Assembly: GCF_030209435.1 (NCBI RefSeq)
Contig: NZ_JARVRX010000001.1
Coordinates: 186,001-250,000 of the forward strand
Source: Mycolicibacterium sp. lyk4-40-TYG-92
GTDB lineage: Bacteria; Actinomycetota; Actinomycetes; Mycobacteriales; Mycobacteriaceae
Length of the DNA stretch: 64,000 bases
Direction: 5' to 3'
In this document: one piece after another, positions 44,847 to 56,733 of the stretch
Layout of the letters: each line of letters opens with the position of its first letter
Position numbering within the stretch: the first letter of the stretch is position 1
Notes under the pieces: model-generated
What the model was told of the DNA's origin: nothing
The model's database searches: none
What the model saw: only the letters and a program-made list of their open reading frames with translations
Made by a program: the position numbers and the translations under genes

Positions 44847-46001
44847 ATGGCCGCATCTGAGGCGTACGTCATCGACGCTGTGCGCACCGCCGTCGGCAAG
44901 AAGGGCGGTGCCCTCGCCGGTTACCACCCGATCGACCTCGGCGTGGAGGCGTACCGCGGGATCTTCGCGCGCAACGACATCGACCCGGCAGCGTTCGACG
45001 ACGTCATCGTCGGTTGCGTCGACGCCGTCGGTGGACAGGCCGGCAACATCGGTCGCCTGACCTGGCTGGCCGCCGGATACGACGAGGGCGTCCCCGGTAC
45101 CACCGTCGACCGGCAGTGCGGTTCCTCGCAGCAGGCTATTTCTTTTGGCGCGCAGGCGATCATGTCCGGTACCGCCGACCTGATCCTGGCCGCCGGTATC
45201 CAGAACATGAGCCAGATTCCGATCAGCTCGGCCATGATCGTCGGCGAGCAGTTCGGCTTCACCTCGCCGACCAACGAGTCGAAGCGCTGGGTGGAACGCT
45301 ATGGCGACCAGGAGATTTCGCAGTTCCGCGGCGCCGAGATGATCGCCGAGCAGTGGGACATCTCCCGCGAGGACATGGAAGAGTTCGCATTCAATAGCCA
45401 CCAGCGGGCGTTCACCGCGATCCGTGAGGGCCGCTTCGACAACGAGATCATCCCGATCGACGGCTTCAAGGTTGACGAGGGTCCGCGGGAGAGCACCCGG
45501 GAAAAGCTGGCCTCGCTGAAGGTGCTGGTCGAGGGTGGCCGGCTGACCGCCGCGCTGGCCAGCCAGATTTCGGACGGCGCGTCGGCGACGCTGCTGGCCT
45601 CCGAGGCTGCGGTCAAGGCGCACGGCCTCAAGCCGCGTGCCCGTATCCATCACATCAGCTGCCGCGGCGACGACCCGGTGAAGATGCTGACCGGTCCGAT
45701 CCCCGCCACCAAGTACGCGCTGGAGAAGACCGGCCTGACCATGGACGACATCGACGTCGTCGAGATCAACGAGGCGTTCGCATCCGTCGTGCTCGCCTGG
45801 GCCAAGGACCTCAGCGTCGATCTGGCCAAGGTGAACCCCAACGGCGGCGGCATCGCGCTGGGCCACCCGCTCGGCGCGACCGGTGCCAAGCTGTTCGCGA
45901 CCCTGCTCAACGAGCTGGAGCGCACCGGCGGCCGCTACGGCCTGCAGACGATGTGCGAGGGCGGCGGTACCGCCAACGTCACGATCATCGAGCGCCTCTG
46001 A
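44847..46001 (+). CDS. fadA6: Thiolase FadA6
   Basis: 384 residues. Nucleophile Cys91 in VDRQCGSSQQAISFGAQ, NEAFASVVLAWAKDL, NPNGGGIALGHPLGATGAK and the final TMCEGGGTANVTIIERL. In the steroid pathway it performs thiolysis after ring opening. It follows kstR2 by 26 bp with a GGAGATGAGAA site and ends before a hairpin terminator. It is a paralog of the thiolase at 9437-10588. Confidence 0.93.
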   Translation: MAASEAYVIDAVRTAVGKKGGALAGYHPIDLGVEAYRGIFARNDIDPAAFDDVIVGCVDAVGGQAGNIGRLTWLAAGYDEGVPGTTVDRQCGSSQQAISFGAQAIMSGTADLILAAGIQNMSQIPISSAMIVGEQFGFTSPTNESKRWVERYGDQEISQFRGAEMIAEQWDISREDMEEFAFNSHQRAFTAIREGRFDNEIIPIDGFKVDEGPRESTREKLASLKVLVEGGRLTAALASQISDGASATLLASEAAVKAHGLKPRARIHHISCRGDDPVKMLTGPIPATKYALEKTGLTMDDIDVVEINEAFASVVLAWAKDLSVDLAKVNPNGGGIALGHPLGATGAKLFATLLNELERTGGRYGLQTMCEGGGTANVTIIERL

Positions 46002-46015
46002 CATCAGCACGCCGG

Positions 46016-46050
46016 AACTGCCCCTTTCCCCTTGGGAGAGGGGCAGTTTT
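46016..46050 (+). terminator. Terminator after fadA6
   Basis: AACTGCCCCT...AGGGGCAGTT forms a 10-bp stem followed by TTTG. It closes the kstR2-fadA6 unit. Confidence 0.75.
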
Positions 46051-46097
46051 GTATGTGTCCGGGTTTACCGGTTCAAATCAATGGGCATTCGGCAATC

Positions 46098-46388
46098 ATG
46101 TTGAAGTCCATCGTCGTAGTGGCCGTGGCAGCTGTCCTCGGCGCAAGTGCGTGTTCGAGGCAGTCGCCTCCGCCGTCGGTTCCCTCGACCTCCAGCTCCA
46201 CCTCGACGACGGTGACCTCGACCGAGATCATCCCGGGCGTCCCGGTCGGTCCGTCGACTCCGCCGACTACGCCGTCGACGCGGGCCAGCACCAGCACGGT
46301 CACAGTCACCGTGCCGCCGTCCAGCGTGACGATTCCGAATCCGCCGCCGGTGCCGGTCATGCCGGCCCCGCCCGGGGTGGGACGCTGA
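46098..46388 (+). CDS. Small Thr/Ser/Pro-rich lipoprotein
   Basis: 96 residues from the ATG at 46098. A signal peptide ends in a lipobox with cysteine at residue 19 (LGASAC). The rest is low-complexity: SVPSTSSSTSTTVTSTE, then alternating Thr/Pro and a PNPPPVPVMPAPP end. It probably acts at the cell surface, perhaps O-glycosylated. It ends directly at the stop of the convergent TetR gene. No function is recognised. Confidence 0.7.
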   Translation: MLKSIVVVAVAAVLGASACSRQSPPPSVPSTSSSTSTTVTSTEIIPGVPVGPSTPPTTPSTRASTSTVTVTVPPSSVTIPNPPPVPVMPAPPGVGR

Positions 46389-47006
46389 CTATCCGGGTCG
46401 GTGACCCAGCAGCGCGCCGATGGCCTGCTCGGCCTTGCCGACCTCGAGCGGCTCACCGGTGATGATGTCGGCGTAGAGGAACGACTCCACGATTCGGACG
46501 ATGAGGAACGCGAGGTCGCGCGGGGGCAGAGGGGGATCCAGCTGACCCGCGGCGATCTCGTCGTTGAGTAGGTCTTCGATCGCGGTGACGAGGCGGCCCT
46601 GCAAGGTCCCGGCGCGGGTGGCCAGAATGCGCAGCGCGCGCTCGGGTTCACGGCGCAGGAACGCCTGGAAGAAACCGGCTTCATCGATCACCGTGGCGTA
46701 GTGGCCGACGGCCCGCGCGATGTGCGCGGCGCCGTGCCCGGGTGACGCAGCGATCGAGGCCCTGAGCGTGGGTTCGGCCAGTGACCACAGAATTTCGGCC
46801 AGGAGTTCGTCGCGTCCGCCGACCCAGCGGAACAGGGTGGCCCGGTTGATCCCGAGTTCGGTTGCCAGTTCCTGCATTTCGATGCGGCGGCCCTCGAGGA
46901 ACCAGCGGCGCGCGATGCGGAATGCCTCGAGCGGGTCGGGGCGCCGGTCGGTCGACGCCAGCATGCGTCCCAGCGGTGTGTCGCTGATGGCGCACCTCCT
47001 GTTCAT
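46389..47006 (-). CDS. TetR family regulator (QsdR-like)
   Basis: 205 residues. HTH: RRIEMQELATELGINRATLFRWVGGRDELLAEILWSLAEPTL, the TLFRWVG form seen in QsdR-type regulators. The ligand domain is unspecific. It diverges from the SDR-WS/DGAT pair, and a perfect GAGATATATCTC palindrome lies between them, so it likely regulates both. Confidence 0.88.
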   Translation of the reverse strand: MNRRCAISDTPLGRMLASTDRRPDPLEAFRIARRWFLEGRRIEMQELATELGINRATLFRWVGGRDELLAEILWSLAEPTLRASIAASPGHGAAHIARAVGHYATVIDEAGFFQAFLRREPERALRILATRAGTLQGRLVTAIEDLLNDEIAAGQLDPPLPPRDLAFLIVRIVESFLYADIITGEPLEVGKAEQAIGALLGHRPG

Positions 47007-47047
47007 CTCGCGGCCCTCGCATCATGGTAGCGACCCGATGTTCGAGT

Positions 47048-47059
47048 GAGATATATCTC
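47048..47059. promoter_or_regulatory. Palindromic operator between TetR and SDR genes
   Basis: GAGATATATCTC is a perfect 12-bp palindrome, flanked by TCGAGT on the left and GGTCTCGAG on the right, within the 95-bp divergent gap. It is a candidate TetR operator. Confidence 0.6.
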
Positions 47060-47101
47060 GATAGGTCTCGAGTATGCAACATATTTGAATATGATGCATG
47101 A

Positions 47102-47884
47102 GTGACCCAGAGCAACCCCTCGTCGATCCTTGATCTCTTCCGTCTCGATGGCCGCGTCGCGGTCGTCACCGGCGCCTCGAGCGGCCTCGGCGTCGGATTC
47201 GCGCAGGCACTGGCCCAGGCCGGCGCCGACGTCGTACTCGGTGCGCGACGTGAAGACCGGCTCGCCGAGACCAAGGCGCTGGTCGAAGCCACCGGCCGCA
47301 AGGCCGTCGCCGTGCGCACCGACGTCACCGATCCCGACGACTGCAAGGCCCTCGCAGCTGCTGCCGCCGATTCCTTCGGCCGGCTCGACATTCTGGTGAA
47401 CAATGCGGGAGTGGGCACGGCCGTTCCGGCGACGCGCGAAACGCCCGAGCAGTTCCGGTCCGTCATCGACCTGAACCTGAACGGGTGCTACTGGATGGCG
47501 CAGGCATGCGCCGCCCACATGCAGCCGGGCAGCTCGATCATCAACGTCAGCAGCATCCTCGGCCTCACCACCGCCGGCCTCCCGCAGGCGGCCTACGCGT
47601 CGTCGAAGGCGGGCCTGATCGGTCTGACCCGTGACCTCGCCCAGCAGTGGACGGGACGCAAGGGCATCCGCGTCAACGCCCTGGCACCGGGGTTCTTCGC
47701 CTCCGAGATGACCGAGCAGTACGAAGACGGCTACTTCGAGACCACCGTCCTGCCCCGGACTCTGGCCGGAAGGCTCGGGCGCACAGAGGAACTCAGCGCC
47801 GCGCTGATCTTCCTGGCCAGCGATGCCAGCAGCTACGTCACCGGAATCACGCTGCCCGTCGAGGGCGGCCTGCTCACCAGCTGA
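47102..47884 (+). CDS. SDR family oxidoreductase
   Basis: 260 residues from GTG 47102. Classical SDR: TGASSGLGVGFAQAL, NNAGVGTA, catalytic INVSSILGLTTAGLPQAAYASSKAGLIGL, and C-terminal YVTGITLPVEGG. It uses NAD(P)H on a hydroxyl or keto group; the substrate is unknown. It is 31 bp before the WS/DGAT gene and likely shares its transcript. Confidence 0.9.
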   Translation: MTQSNPSSILDLFRLDGRVAVVTGASSGLGVGFAQALAQAGADVVLGARREDRLAETKALVEATGRKAVAVRTDVTDPDDCKALAAAAADSFGRLDILVNNAGVGTAVPATRETPEQFRSVIDLNLNGCYWMAQACAAHMQPGSSIINVSSILGLTTAGLPQAAYASSKAGLIGLTRDLAQQWTGRKGIRVNALAPGFFASEMTEQYEDGYFETTVLPRTLAGRLGRTEELSAALIFLASDASSYVTGITLPVEGGLLTS

Positions 47885-47915
47885 GCGCCGAAAATCAACT
47901 AGGAGAAGAACACTC

Positions 47916-49448
47916 GTGAAGCAGCTCAGCGGCATGGACGCCACCTTCCTCTACCTGGAGACGCCGACCACGTTCGGTCACGTCACCGGGCTGATGATCT
48001 TCGAGCGGCCCAGCGAGGAGTTCGACCCGTACACCGCGGTGCACGCGAAGTACGCGTCCCTCATCGGTGAACTCGAACCGTTGCGCCGGCGACTGGTCGA
48101 GGTGCCACTGGGTCTCGACCATCCATACTGGGTCGACGATCCGAACTTCGATCTCGACTTCCACATCCGCGAAATCCATTTGGCCCGACCGGGAATGGTC
48201 GATCAGCTGGCCGACCAGGTGTCGCGCATCGTCGGCCGTCCGATGGACCGGAGTCGGCCGCTGTGGGAGGTCTACGTCATCGACGGGCTGGACAACGGCA
48301 ACTGGGCGATGCTGACGAAGTACCACCACGCCACCATCGACGGGGCCGCCGGACAGCTGATGCTCAACATCCTGACCGACACCGAACCGGATGCCACCCC
48401 GCCCGGTCCCGGCCCGGCCTGGGAACCCGAACCACTGCCCAGCGACTTCGACCTCCTGCGCAAGGCTGTCATCAACCTGGCGGGCCACCCGGTCAAGGCG
48501 CTGCGGTTCCAGACCCGGCTGGTCGGCCAGCTCGCCGACGCCGCCGGTATCGACAGCATCGGCAGCGCCGCCAGCAAGGCCGGCTCGGCCATCAAAGCCA
48601 TTGCGCGCCTTGGCAAAGAAGACGGCCCGAGGATTCCGTTGCCGACCTCGGCCGCGCCCCCGACGCCGTGGAACAAGCCCATCACCGGGCATCGCCGGTT
48701 CGCCATGCGGACCGCGTCGCTGGAGAACGTCAAGCAGCTCAAGACCGCGACCGGCGGCACGGTCAACGACATCGTGATGGCGATCTGTGCCGGCGGCCTG
48801 CGCAGCTATCTGCAGGCCCACGACGCGCTGCCCGACGGCCCACTGCGGGCCATGGTTCCGGTGTCGATCCGCACCGGCGACGAAGAGGACCCATGGACCA
48901 ACCGGGTGTCCGCGATCTTCCCCGAACTGCCGACCGACTGTGCGGACCCGCTGGAGCGCGTGGCCCGCTGCCGTGAGGCGATGCTCGAGGCGAAGCGTCT
49001 GCTGGACCTGGTGCCCGCCAGTCAGCTCGGCGACATGGCGCAGGTGTCGGCTCCGGTGCTGTCGACGTCCGCCATGCGGCTGGCGTCCCGCTTCGGGCTG
49101 GCGCACCGGATCGCGGCCACGCCGTTCAACCTCGTGATCTCGAATGTGCCGGGTCCCCGCAAGCCCCTGTACTTCGCCGGCGCCCAGCTGGTCCACCAGT
49201 TCCCGGTATCCATCGTCACCGAGGGGCAGGGGCTCAACATCACGGTGGTGAGCTATCTCGACCGCCTCGATTTCGGCTTCATCGTCGACCGCGAACTGGT
49301 GCCCGACGTGTGGGACCTGGCGGACATGCACATCGACGAGATCGGCCGGCTGATGGCGGCCAGCGGCGCCGAATGGGTGCAGGAGCCGCAACCCGCGCCG
49401 CCGCGGCGCGGCCCGGTGCGGGTAGTTCAGCCCGGCGACGCCTACTGA
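47916..49448 (+). CDS. Wax ester synthase/diacylglycerol acyltransferase (WS/DGAT)
   Basis: 510 residues from GTG 47916 after AGGAGAAGA. It opens [28 protein letters not shown]. The catalytic HHxxxDG motif is at residues 137-143 ([12 protein letters not shown]), and [19 protein letters not shown] is the conserved C-terminal block. It esterifies acyl-CoA with diacylglycerol or fatty alcohol to form storage lipid at the membrane or lipid-droplet surface. With the upstream SDR it could form a lipid-reserve unit controlled by the TetR gene. Confidence 0.93.
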   Translation: MKQLSGMDATFLYLETPTTFGHVTGLMIFERPSEEFDPYTAVHAKYASLIGELEPLRRRLVEVPLGLDHPYWVDDPNFDLDFHIREIHLARPGMVDQLADQVSRIVGRPMDRSRPLWEVYVIDGLDNGNWAMLTKYHHATIDGAAGQLMLNILTDTEPDATPPGPGPAWEPEPLPSDFDLLRKAVINLAGHPVKALRFQTRLVGQLADAAGIDSIGSAASKAGSAIKAIARLGKEDGPRIPLPTSAAPPTPWNKPITGHRRFAMRTASLENVKQLKTATGGTVNDIVMAICAGGLRSYLQAHDALPDGPLRAMVPVSIRTGDEEDPWTNRVSAIFPELPTDCADPLERVARCREAMLEAKRLLDLVPASQLGDMAQVSAPVLSTSAMRLASRFGLAHRIAATPFNLVISNVPGPRKPLYFAGAQLVHQFPVSIVTEGQGLNITVVSYLDRLDFGFIVDRELVPDVWDLADMHIDEIGRLMAASGAEWVQEPQPAPPRRGPVRVVQPGDAY

Positions 49449-49468
49449 CGGGCTCTAATGTTCAAAGG

Positions 49469-50431
49469 ATGAGCGGTTCGGGTGACGAGAGTTTTCTGAC
49501 AGTCATCGTCGCGCTCGGTGCCAACGCCCTGATCGCGGTGGCCAAGACCGTTGCCGCCGTCGTCACGGGGAGCGCCTCGATGCTCGCCGAGTCCGCACAT
49601 TCCTGGGCGGACACCGGCAACGAGGTGTTCCTGCTGATCGGCACCCGCCAGTCGGACAAGCCGGCCGATGCCGAACATCGGCTGGGCTACGGCCGGGCGG
49701 GCTACATCTGGTCGATGTTCGCGGCCTTCGGGCTGTTCACGGTCGGCGCGGTGGTATCGATCTGGCACGGCATCCAGTCCCTCAAGGGCGAGGCCGAGGC
49801 GACGTCCTACGGCTGGGCCTATGCGGTGCTTGCGGTGTCGTTCGTGTTGGAGGGCTCGTCGTTCCTGCAAGCGTTCTCGCAGACGAAGTCCGGCGCGCTC
49901 GAGCGACGGATCCACCCGTTGCGCTATATCCGTGTCACGTCGAACCCCATGCTGCGCGCGGTCTTCGCCGAGGATCTGTCCGCCCTCATCGGCATCGTGA
50001 TTGCGGCGTGCGGCATCTTGGCGCACCAACTCACCGGCAATGCGGTCTGGGACGCCATCGGCTCGATCCTGGTCGGTCTGCTGCTCGGGGTCGTGGCGCT
50101 GTTCCTCATCGGGCGCAACATGGATTTCCTGACGGGGGAGACCGTCACGCCGCTTGCGCGCAACAACGCGCTGCTGGCCCTGCTCGACCATCACGACATC
50201 GAGCGCGTCAGCTATCTGCACATGGAATGGGTCGGGTCGAACCGGATCTATCTGGTCGCGGCCGTCGACCTCGTCGGTGACGCGGCCGAGTCGAACGTGG
50301 CGGCGCGGCTCAACGCCATCGCCGACGCGCTGGCGGCGCGCCCCGAGATTGTGCGGGCGGTGCTGACGCTGACGCGGCCGGGCGACACCACCGATCTGCG
50401 TCCCACCGAGCTGCCCGAGTGGTACCGCTAG
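49469..50431 (+). CDS. Cation diffusion facilitator family transporter
   Basis: 320 residues with six membrane spans and a short cytosolic tail. TM2 carries the metal-binding SAHSWADT (HxxxD). The equivalent TM5 site reads FAEDLSAL instead of the canonical HxxxD, as in ZNT9-like members. The C-terminal domain has [18 protein letters not shown]. It probably exports or exchanges a divalent cation with protons. It overlaps the LysR gene end by four bases. Confidence 0.88.
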   Translation: MSGSGDESFLTVIVALGANALIAVAKTVAAVVTGSASMLAESAHSWADTGNEVFLLIGTRQSDKPADAEHRLGYGRAGYIWSMFAAFGLFTVGAVVSIWHGIQSLKGEAEATSYGWAYAVLAVSFVLEGSSFLQAFSQTKSGALERRIHPLRYIRVTSNPMLRAVFAEDLSALIGIVIAACGILAHQLTGNAVWDAIGSILVGLLLGVVALFLIGRNMDFLTGETVTPLARNNALLALLDHHDIERVSYLHMEWVGSNRIYLVAAVDLVGDAAESNVAARLNAIADALAARPEIVRAVLTLTRPGDTTDLRPTELPEWYR

Positions 50432-51324
50432 CCGGGATTGATCGGCGCGCGATGTGCCGTCGCGACCAATGCGCGCGCCAGTACCGAACCGGGCTCGGCG
50501 GCGCCGGTGACCAGCGCGACCGTCGCTGTCACCTGGGGTTCGTCCAACGGCACCACCCGCACCCCGTCCGGCGGGCGCAACGTGTGCAGCCAGGTCTGCG
50601 GGACGATGCTCGCCCAGCGGCCACCACTGACGTGCGCCAGCAGGGACACCACCGAATCCGCTTCGAGCCGAGGCGTCGCCGTCAGGCTGTGCGCGGCCAG
50701 GACGTCGTCGAGCAGCTGCCGGCCCCGCATCCCCGTGTTCAACAGGCACAGCGGCAGTTCCAGGGCATCGGACCACGTCAGCGGATTCGGCTGGCTGGCA
50801 AGCAGTTCGGCGCCGGCGATCAGTACCTGCCGTTCTTCGTAGAGCGGCGTGACCGTCAGACCTGTGGTGTCGACGCCGTCGGGGTAGATGATTCCCGCGT
50901 CGAGCTCGAACCGGCGAATGCGCTCGACGATGCCCGCCGAGCGCAGGCTGCTCTCCAATTGCACCCGTACCAAGGGATGTTCGAGGCAGAACGGATCGGT
51001 CAGCAGGGCCACCGTGCCCGACGCGGCCGGGATGACACCGAGTCGGAGCTCGCCCGTCAGGCCCGTCTGCAACGCGGTGACCTCGTGGATGAGGGCGTCG
51101 TGATCGGCCAGAATCCGGCGCGCCCACAACACCAGGCGTTCGCCTTCGGGCGTCAGGCCCTCGAAGCTCTGCCCGCGCCGCACCAGCGGAACCTTGAGTT
51201 CGTTCTCGAGCTTGCGGATCGCCTCGGACAGCGCCGGTTGCGAAACGTAGCAGGCGGCAGCGGCGCGCGCGAAGTGCTTCTCGCGGGCGAGCGCCACGAA
51301 GTATTCGAGCTGGCGGAACAGCAT
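50428..51324 (-). CDS. LysR family transcriptional regulator
   Basis: 298 residues. [53 protein letters not shown]. The periplasmic-binding-type effector domain shows [16 protein letters not shown] and [22 protein letters not shown]. It diverges from the molybdenum oxidoreductase gene across 92 bp, the usual arrangement for control of the neighbour. Confidence 0.92.
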   Translation of the reverse strand: MLFRQLEYFVALAREKHFARAAAACYVSQPALSEAIRKLENELKVPLVRRGQSFEGLTPEGERLVLWARRILADHDALIHEVTALQTGLTGELRLGVIPAASGTVALLTDPFCLEHPLVRVQLESSLRSAGIVERIRRFELDAGIIYPDGVDTTGLTVTPLYEERQVLIAGAELLASQPNPLTWSDALELPLCLLNTGMRGRQLLDDVLAAHSLTATPRLEADSVVSLLAHVSGGRWASIVPQTWLHTLRPPDGVRVVPLDEPQVTATVALVTGAAEPGSVLARALVATAHRAPINPG

Positions 51325-51416
51325 GAACTATTCGACCACGGGTGATAGGCCTTGCTTATCAGGCTCACGGAAATTGCCCTTGGACGCAGGCGTCGTTTGC
51401 CGAGCAGACTTGTCCC

Positions 51417-53717
<2,301 letters not shown>

Positions 53718-53793
53718 GGGACAGGCCTGAGAGCCTCGGCTACCGCGTCTGCGGCGTCGGAAACTTGTCGGACCCTTCTGCTTTGATGGTGTT

Positions 53794-55053
53794 ATGTCCA
53801 CCACGGCAACGGCTTTCGATGTTGAGTCGCCGTCGCCGTGTGAGCGTCTTGATGCGTTCGTCGTGGAGATCGGTGAGTTGATCGGTCAGCGCAATGCGAT
53901 CGACGGGCGCCTGGTGGAGATCGTGGCCGAGATCGACCGTGACGGACTGTGGGGCGCGACGGGGGCCCGGTCGCTGTCGTCGTTGGTGGCGTGGAAGACC
54001 GGGGTGTCGCCGCGTAATGCGGAAGTCATGGTTGCGGTCGCGCACCGGATCGAGGAGTTCCCGCGCTGCGCCGAGGCGATGCGGGAGGGCCGGTTGTCGT
54101 TGGATCAGGTCGGGGTGGTCGCCGAGCATGCCGGCGAGGGTTCGGATGAGCATTACGCGCAGTTCGCCGAAAGCGCCACGGTCACCCAACTACGGACCGC
54201 AGTGAAGCTCGAGCCGCGCCCGGGCCCCGAGCCGGAATCGAAGCCGGAGCCGCAGCGGTCGATCTCCAAGGCCAGCCACGACGACGGCTCGGTCACCTAC
54301 AAGATCCGGCTGCCGAAACTGGAAGCCGCGAAGTTCGATGCGGCGCTGGCCTCGCATCAGGAAGCGTTGGTCGCGGACTGGAAACGTAACCACGACGATG
54401 ATCAACCCTCCGACGAGGCGCCGCCGTTTCCGAACCAGGTCGATGCGTTCATGAGCCTGGTCGAGGCCGGTTGGGACACCGACGTCGCGCGCCGCCCGCA
54501 CGGTCAGCACACCACTGTCGTCGTGCACTTCGACATCGACCACGACAAAGCAACTCTGCATCTGGGTTCGCTGCTAACCGACGACGAACGCCGTCTGCTG
54601 TTGTGCGACGCGACGTGCGAGGTGTGGCTCGAGAAGCATGGTCAGCCGTTCGGTGCCGGTCGGTCGACGCGCACGATCAGCCGGCGGCTGCGCCGGGCTC
54701 TGGAGCATCGGGACCGCTGCTGCGTCGTGCCCGGGTGCGGGGCGACCCGGGGCTTGCATGCGCATCACATCATTCATTGGGAGAACGGCGGGGAAACCGA
54801 GCTGCACAACCTGGTGTTGGTGTGCCCATATCACCACCGGTTGCACCACCAGGGCGGCATCACCATCACCGGGCCGGCCGATCGGCTGGTCGTCACTGAC
54901 GCCGCGGGCCGACAACTCGACGGCGGGTCACTCGCGCGGCCACCGACGACGCCCTTTCCCGAGGTGCCGCCGTGCCACGGGCCGACCGGGGAGCGTGCTC
55001 AATGGTGGTGGTACCAACCCTTCGAACCGCCACCCACACCGTCAGCCAACTAG
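53794..55053 (+). CDS. DUF222/HNH endonuclease family protein (13E12-type)
   Basis: 419 residues. DUF222 helices lie in the first half (LDAFVVEIGELIGQRNAIDGRLVEIVAEIDRDGLW; REGRLSLDQVGVVAEHAGEG). The HNH nuclease is near the C-terminus: CCVVPGCGATRGLHAHHIIHWENGGETELHNLVLVCPYHHRLHH, including zinc-binding cysteines. This protein family is repeated in mycobacterial genomes as REP13E12 elements, used as phage attachment sites in M. tuberculosis. I found no adjacent prophage. Confidence 0.92.
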   Translation: MSTTATAFDVESPSPCERLDAFVVEIGELIGQRNAIDGRLVEIVAEIDRDGLWGATGARSLSSLVAWKTGVSPRNAEVMVAVAHRIEEFPRCAEAMREGRLSLDQVGVVAEHAGEGSDEHYAQFAESATVTQLRTAVKLEPRPGPEPESKPEPQRSISKASHDDGSVTYKIRLPKLEAAKFDAALASHQEALVADWKRNHDDDQPSDEAPPFPNQVDAFMSLVEAGWDTDVARRPHGQHTTVVVHFDIDHDKATLHLGSLLTDDERRLLLCDATCEVWLEKHGQPFGAGRSTRTISRRLRRALEHRDRCCVVPGCGATRGLHAHHIIHWENGGETELHNLVLVCPYHHRLHHQGGITITGPADRLVVTDAAGRQLDGGSLARPPTTPFPEVPPCHGPTGERAQWWWYQPFEPPPTPSAN

Positions 55054-55083
55054 GCTGGGCGCCAGCAGAACTGGCGTCGGGCT

Positions 55084-56076
55084 CTATTCCCGGGTGCCCG
55101 GCAACAGCATCGACACCGCGATGGCGGCGGTGACGCCGATGATGGTGTCGATGCCACGAGCGGTCAGCAGCACAAGCGGTTCGGTGGGCGCGGCGAGGTC
55201 GGTCATCAGCATGATCAACGGCGTGAAAAAGCCCAGCGCGACGGCGTGGTGGTGTGTCATGAACAACTCGGTGGGGAACAACAGCACCATGACGCAGATT
55301 GCCAGCGCGTACTGGCTGGGCTGGGGCACCAGCAGAGCCGCAGCCACGGCCAGCCCGATGAAAGTGCCACCCAGGCGGTGGATTCCGCGCTTGATGCGGC
55401 CGCTGGCGTCCGCGGCGGCCAGCGGTCCGGCGGCCGCGGCGATGGCCCAGTTGGCATGGTCGACACCCAGTGCCAGACCTGCGGTGCCCGCGGCGCTGAT
55501 GGCGAGCCCGTAGCGGCCGGCGTGGATCAGCACTTCGCGCCGGTTCGGCACAGTGAGCCGGGTGACCGGCTCGATGGCCCGCGGCGCGTCGAGCACACCC
55601 AGCAGGACACACAACAAAGCTGTTGCGGCACAGAGCAAGATCGCCGACGACGGCGCCACCCGGCCGGCGGGCACTGTGGCGATGGCGCCCAGGGCGAAGA
55701 CGCCGTAGAACGGTCCCTCCGGCTTGAGCGCGAGGTAGTCGGTCACCACGGATCCGACGGCGGCGAACGTCACCGCAGCGATGACCAGGACCGCCGGTGG
55801 CGCATGGGAATTGGCGAGCAGCACGCCGATGGCCACACCGAGGACCAGGATCACTCCGCCCTGGGTCTGATGCGCGAACCGTCGGGAGCGGGTTTCGGTG
55901 CGGCCGTACATGCCGGTGATCGCACCGAACATCGCGTAGATGATGAGGTCGGGACGTCCCGCCGCGAGCAGCGCGACGCCCGGGATGGCGAGCCCGAGCG
56001 CGACCCGCATTGCCGGCCGGTGGTCTTCCATCGGCGGGGTCATGGCCCGGCGCACGCGCATATAGACGGTGCGCAT
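55084..56076 (-). CDS. FUSC-family membrane protein
   Basis: 330 residues from ATG 56076, preceded by GGAG at seven bases. It has ten or so membrane spans with the FUSC repeat (VALGLAIPGVALLAAGRPDLIIYAMFGAITGMYGRTETRSRRFAHQTQGG and the second half GIHRLGGTFIGLAVAAALLVPQPSQYALAICV). Relatives form fusaric acid/aromatic acid efflux components. No partner efflux genes are adjacent. Confidence 0.82.
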   Translation of the reverse strand: MRTVYMRVRRAMTPPMEDHRPAMRVALGLAIPGVALLAAGRPDLIIYAMFGAITGMYGRTETRSRRFAHQTQGGVILVLGVAIGVLLANSHAPPAVLVIAAVTFAAVGSVVTDYLALKPEGPFYGVFALGAIATVPAGRVAPSSAILLCAATALLCVLLGVLDAPRAIEPVTRLTVPNRREVLIHAGRYGLAISAAGTAGLALGVDHANWAIAAAAGPLAAADASGRIKRGIHRLGGTFIGLAVAAALLVPQPSQYALAICVMVLLFPTELFMTHHHAVALGFFTPLIMLMTDLAAPTEPLVLLTARGIDTIIGVTAAIAVSMLLPGTRE

Positions 56077-56184
56077 GGGCTCACTCCGATCGATGAACGA
56101 CTGACTCAATCAGGCTGTCGTACTCGGGGAGCGGCCGTCAAAGTGGAAATGCCGAGCAGGTGATCGGCGGCGCCTATCGGGGGA

Positions 56185-56652
56185 TCACCCGAGTACAGGG
56201 AAGCTGCGGCGCTTGGCCAGCCGGTCCATGCCGGCTTGAATGGCGAATTGCACCTCGTCGTACACCTTGTCGACGTAGGCGGCGTCGTTCGCGCGCGCGG
56301 GGTCGGTGTCCACGTAAATCGGGTCGAGCAGCTCGGTGCGGATTTTCGCGTGCAGCGGCAGGTGCATCGGCAGGACCTCGACCGCGAGCGGGAACGGGAA
56401 ACCGGCGATGATCGGCATGTTGGCGCCGCGCAAGCGCCTTCCGAGGCCGCTCCACTTGGCCAGGAACTTGCCTTCGTTCAGCACGAAGACGGTGTCGTGT
56501 CCACCGATCGTGGCCACCGGGACGATCGGCACACCGGACCGGATCGCCTGCTTCACAAAGCCCTTGCGGCCGGCCAGGATCGCCTTGTCACGGTCGCGCC
56601 AGCTGCGCATCGCGTCCAGCTCACCGCCTGGCCACACCAGAACGTCACGTCG
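56185..56652 (-). pseudogene. 5'-truncated lysophospholipid acyltransferase family gene
   Basis: The last ~155 codons of a PlsC-like acyltransferase are present: DVLVWPGGELDAMRSWRDRDKAILAGRKGFVKQAIRSGVPIVPVATIGGHD and the carboxyl half. The catalytic HX4D-containing N-terminal half (about 130 residues) is absent. Just upstream of DVLVWPGG the similarity ends and the sequence becomes the hairpin after ipdC. The remaining frame has no good start; the first usable codon is a GTG inside the motif. It is probably non-functional. Confidence 0.72.
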
Positions 56653-56669
56653 CCACGAACCGCCTCGAC

Positions 56670-56720
56670 GCGCGACAAGCGAAAGCCCCCAAATCCAAAA
56701 CGATTTGAGGGCTGTCGCGC
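56670..56720 (-). terminator. Hairpin after ipdC
   Basis: An outer stem GCGCGACA/TGTCGCGC (56670-56677 with 56713-56720) encloses an inner stem AGCCCCCAAATC/GATTTGAGGGCT with a CAAAAC loop. It sits 14 bp beyond the ipdC stop. There is no long T run, so termination is plausible but not certain. The same element borders the truncated acyltransferase gene. Confidence 0.6.
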
Positions 56721-56733
56721 CTAACCGCAGGAG

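Noticed and set aside
53794..55053. DUF222-HNH gene as sign of a prophage or phage attachment site
   Set aside because: No integrase, structural phage gene or att duplication is visible around it; this family is common in mycobacterial chromosomes without a phage.
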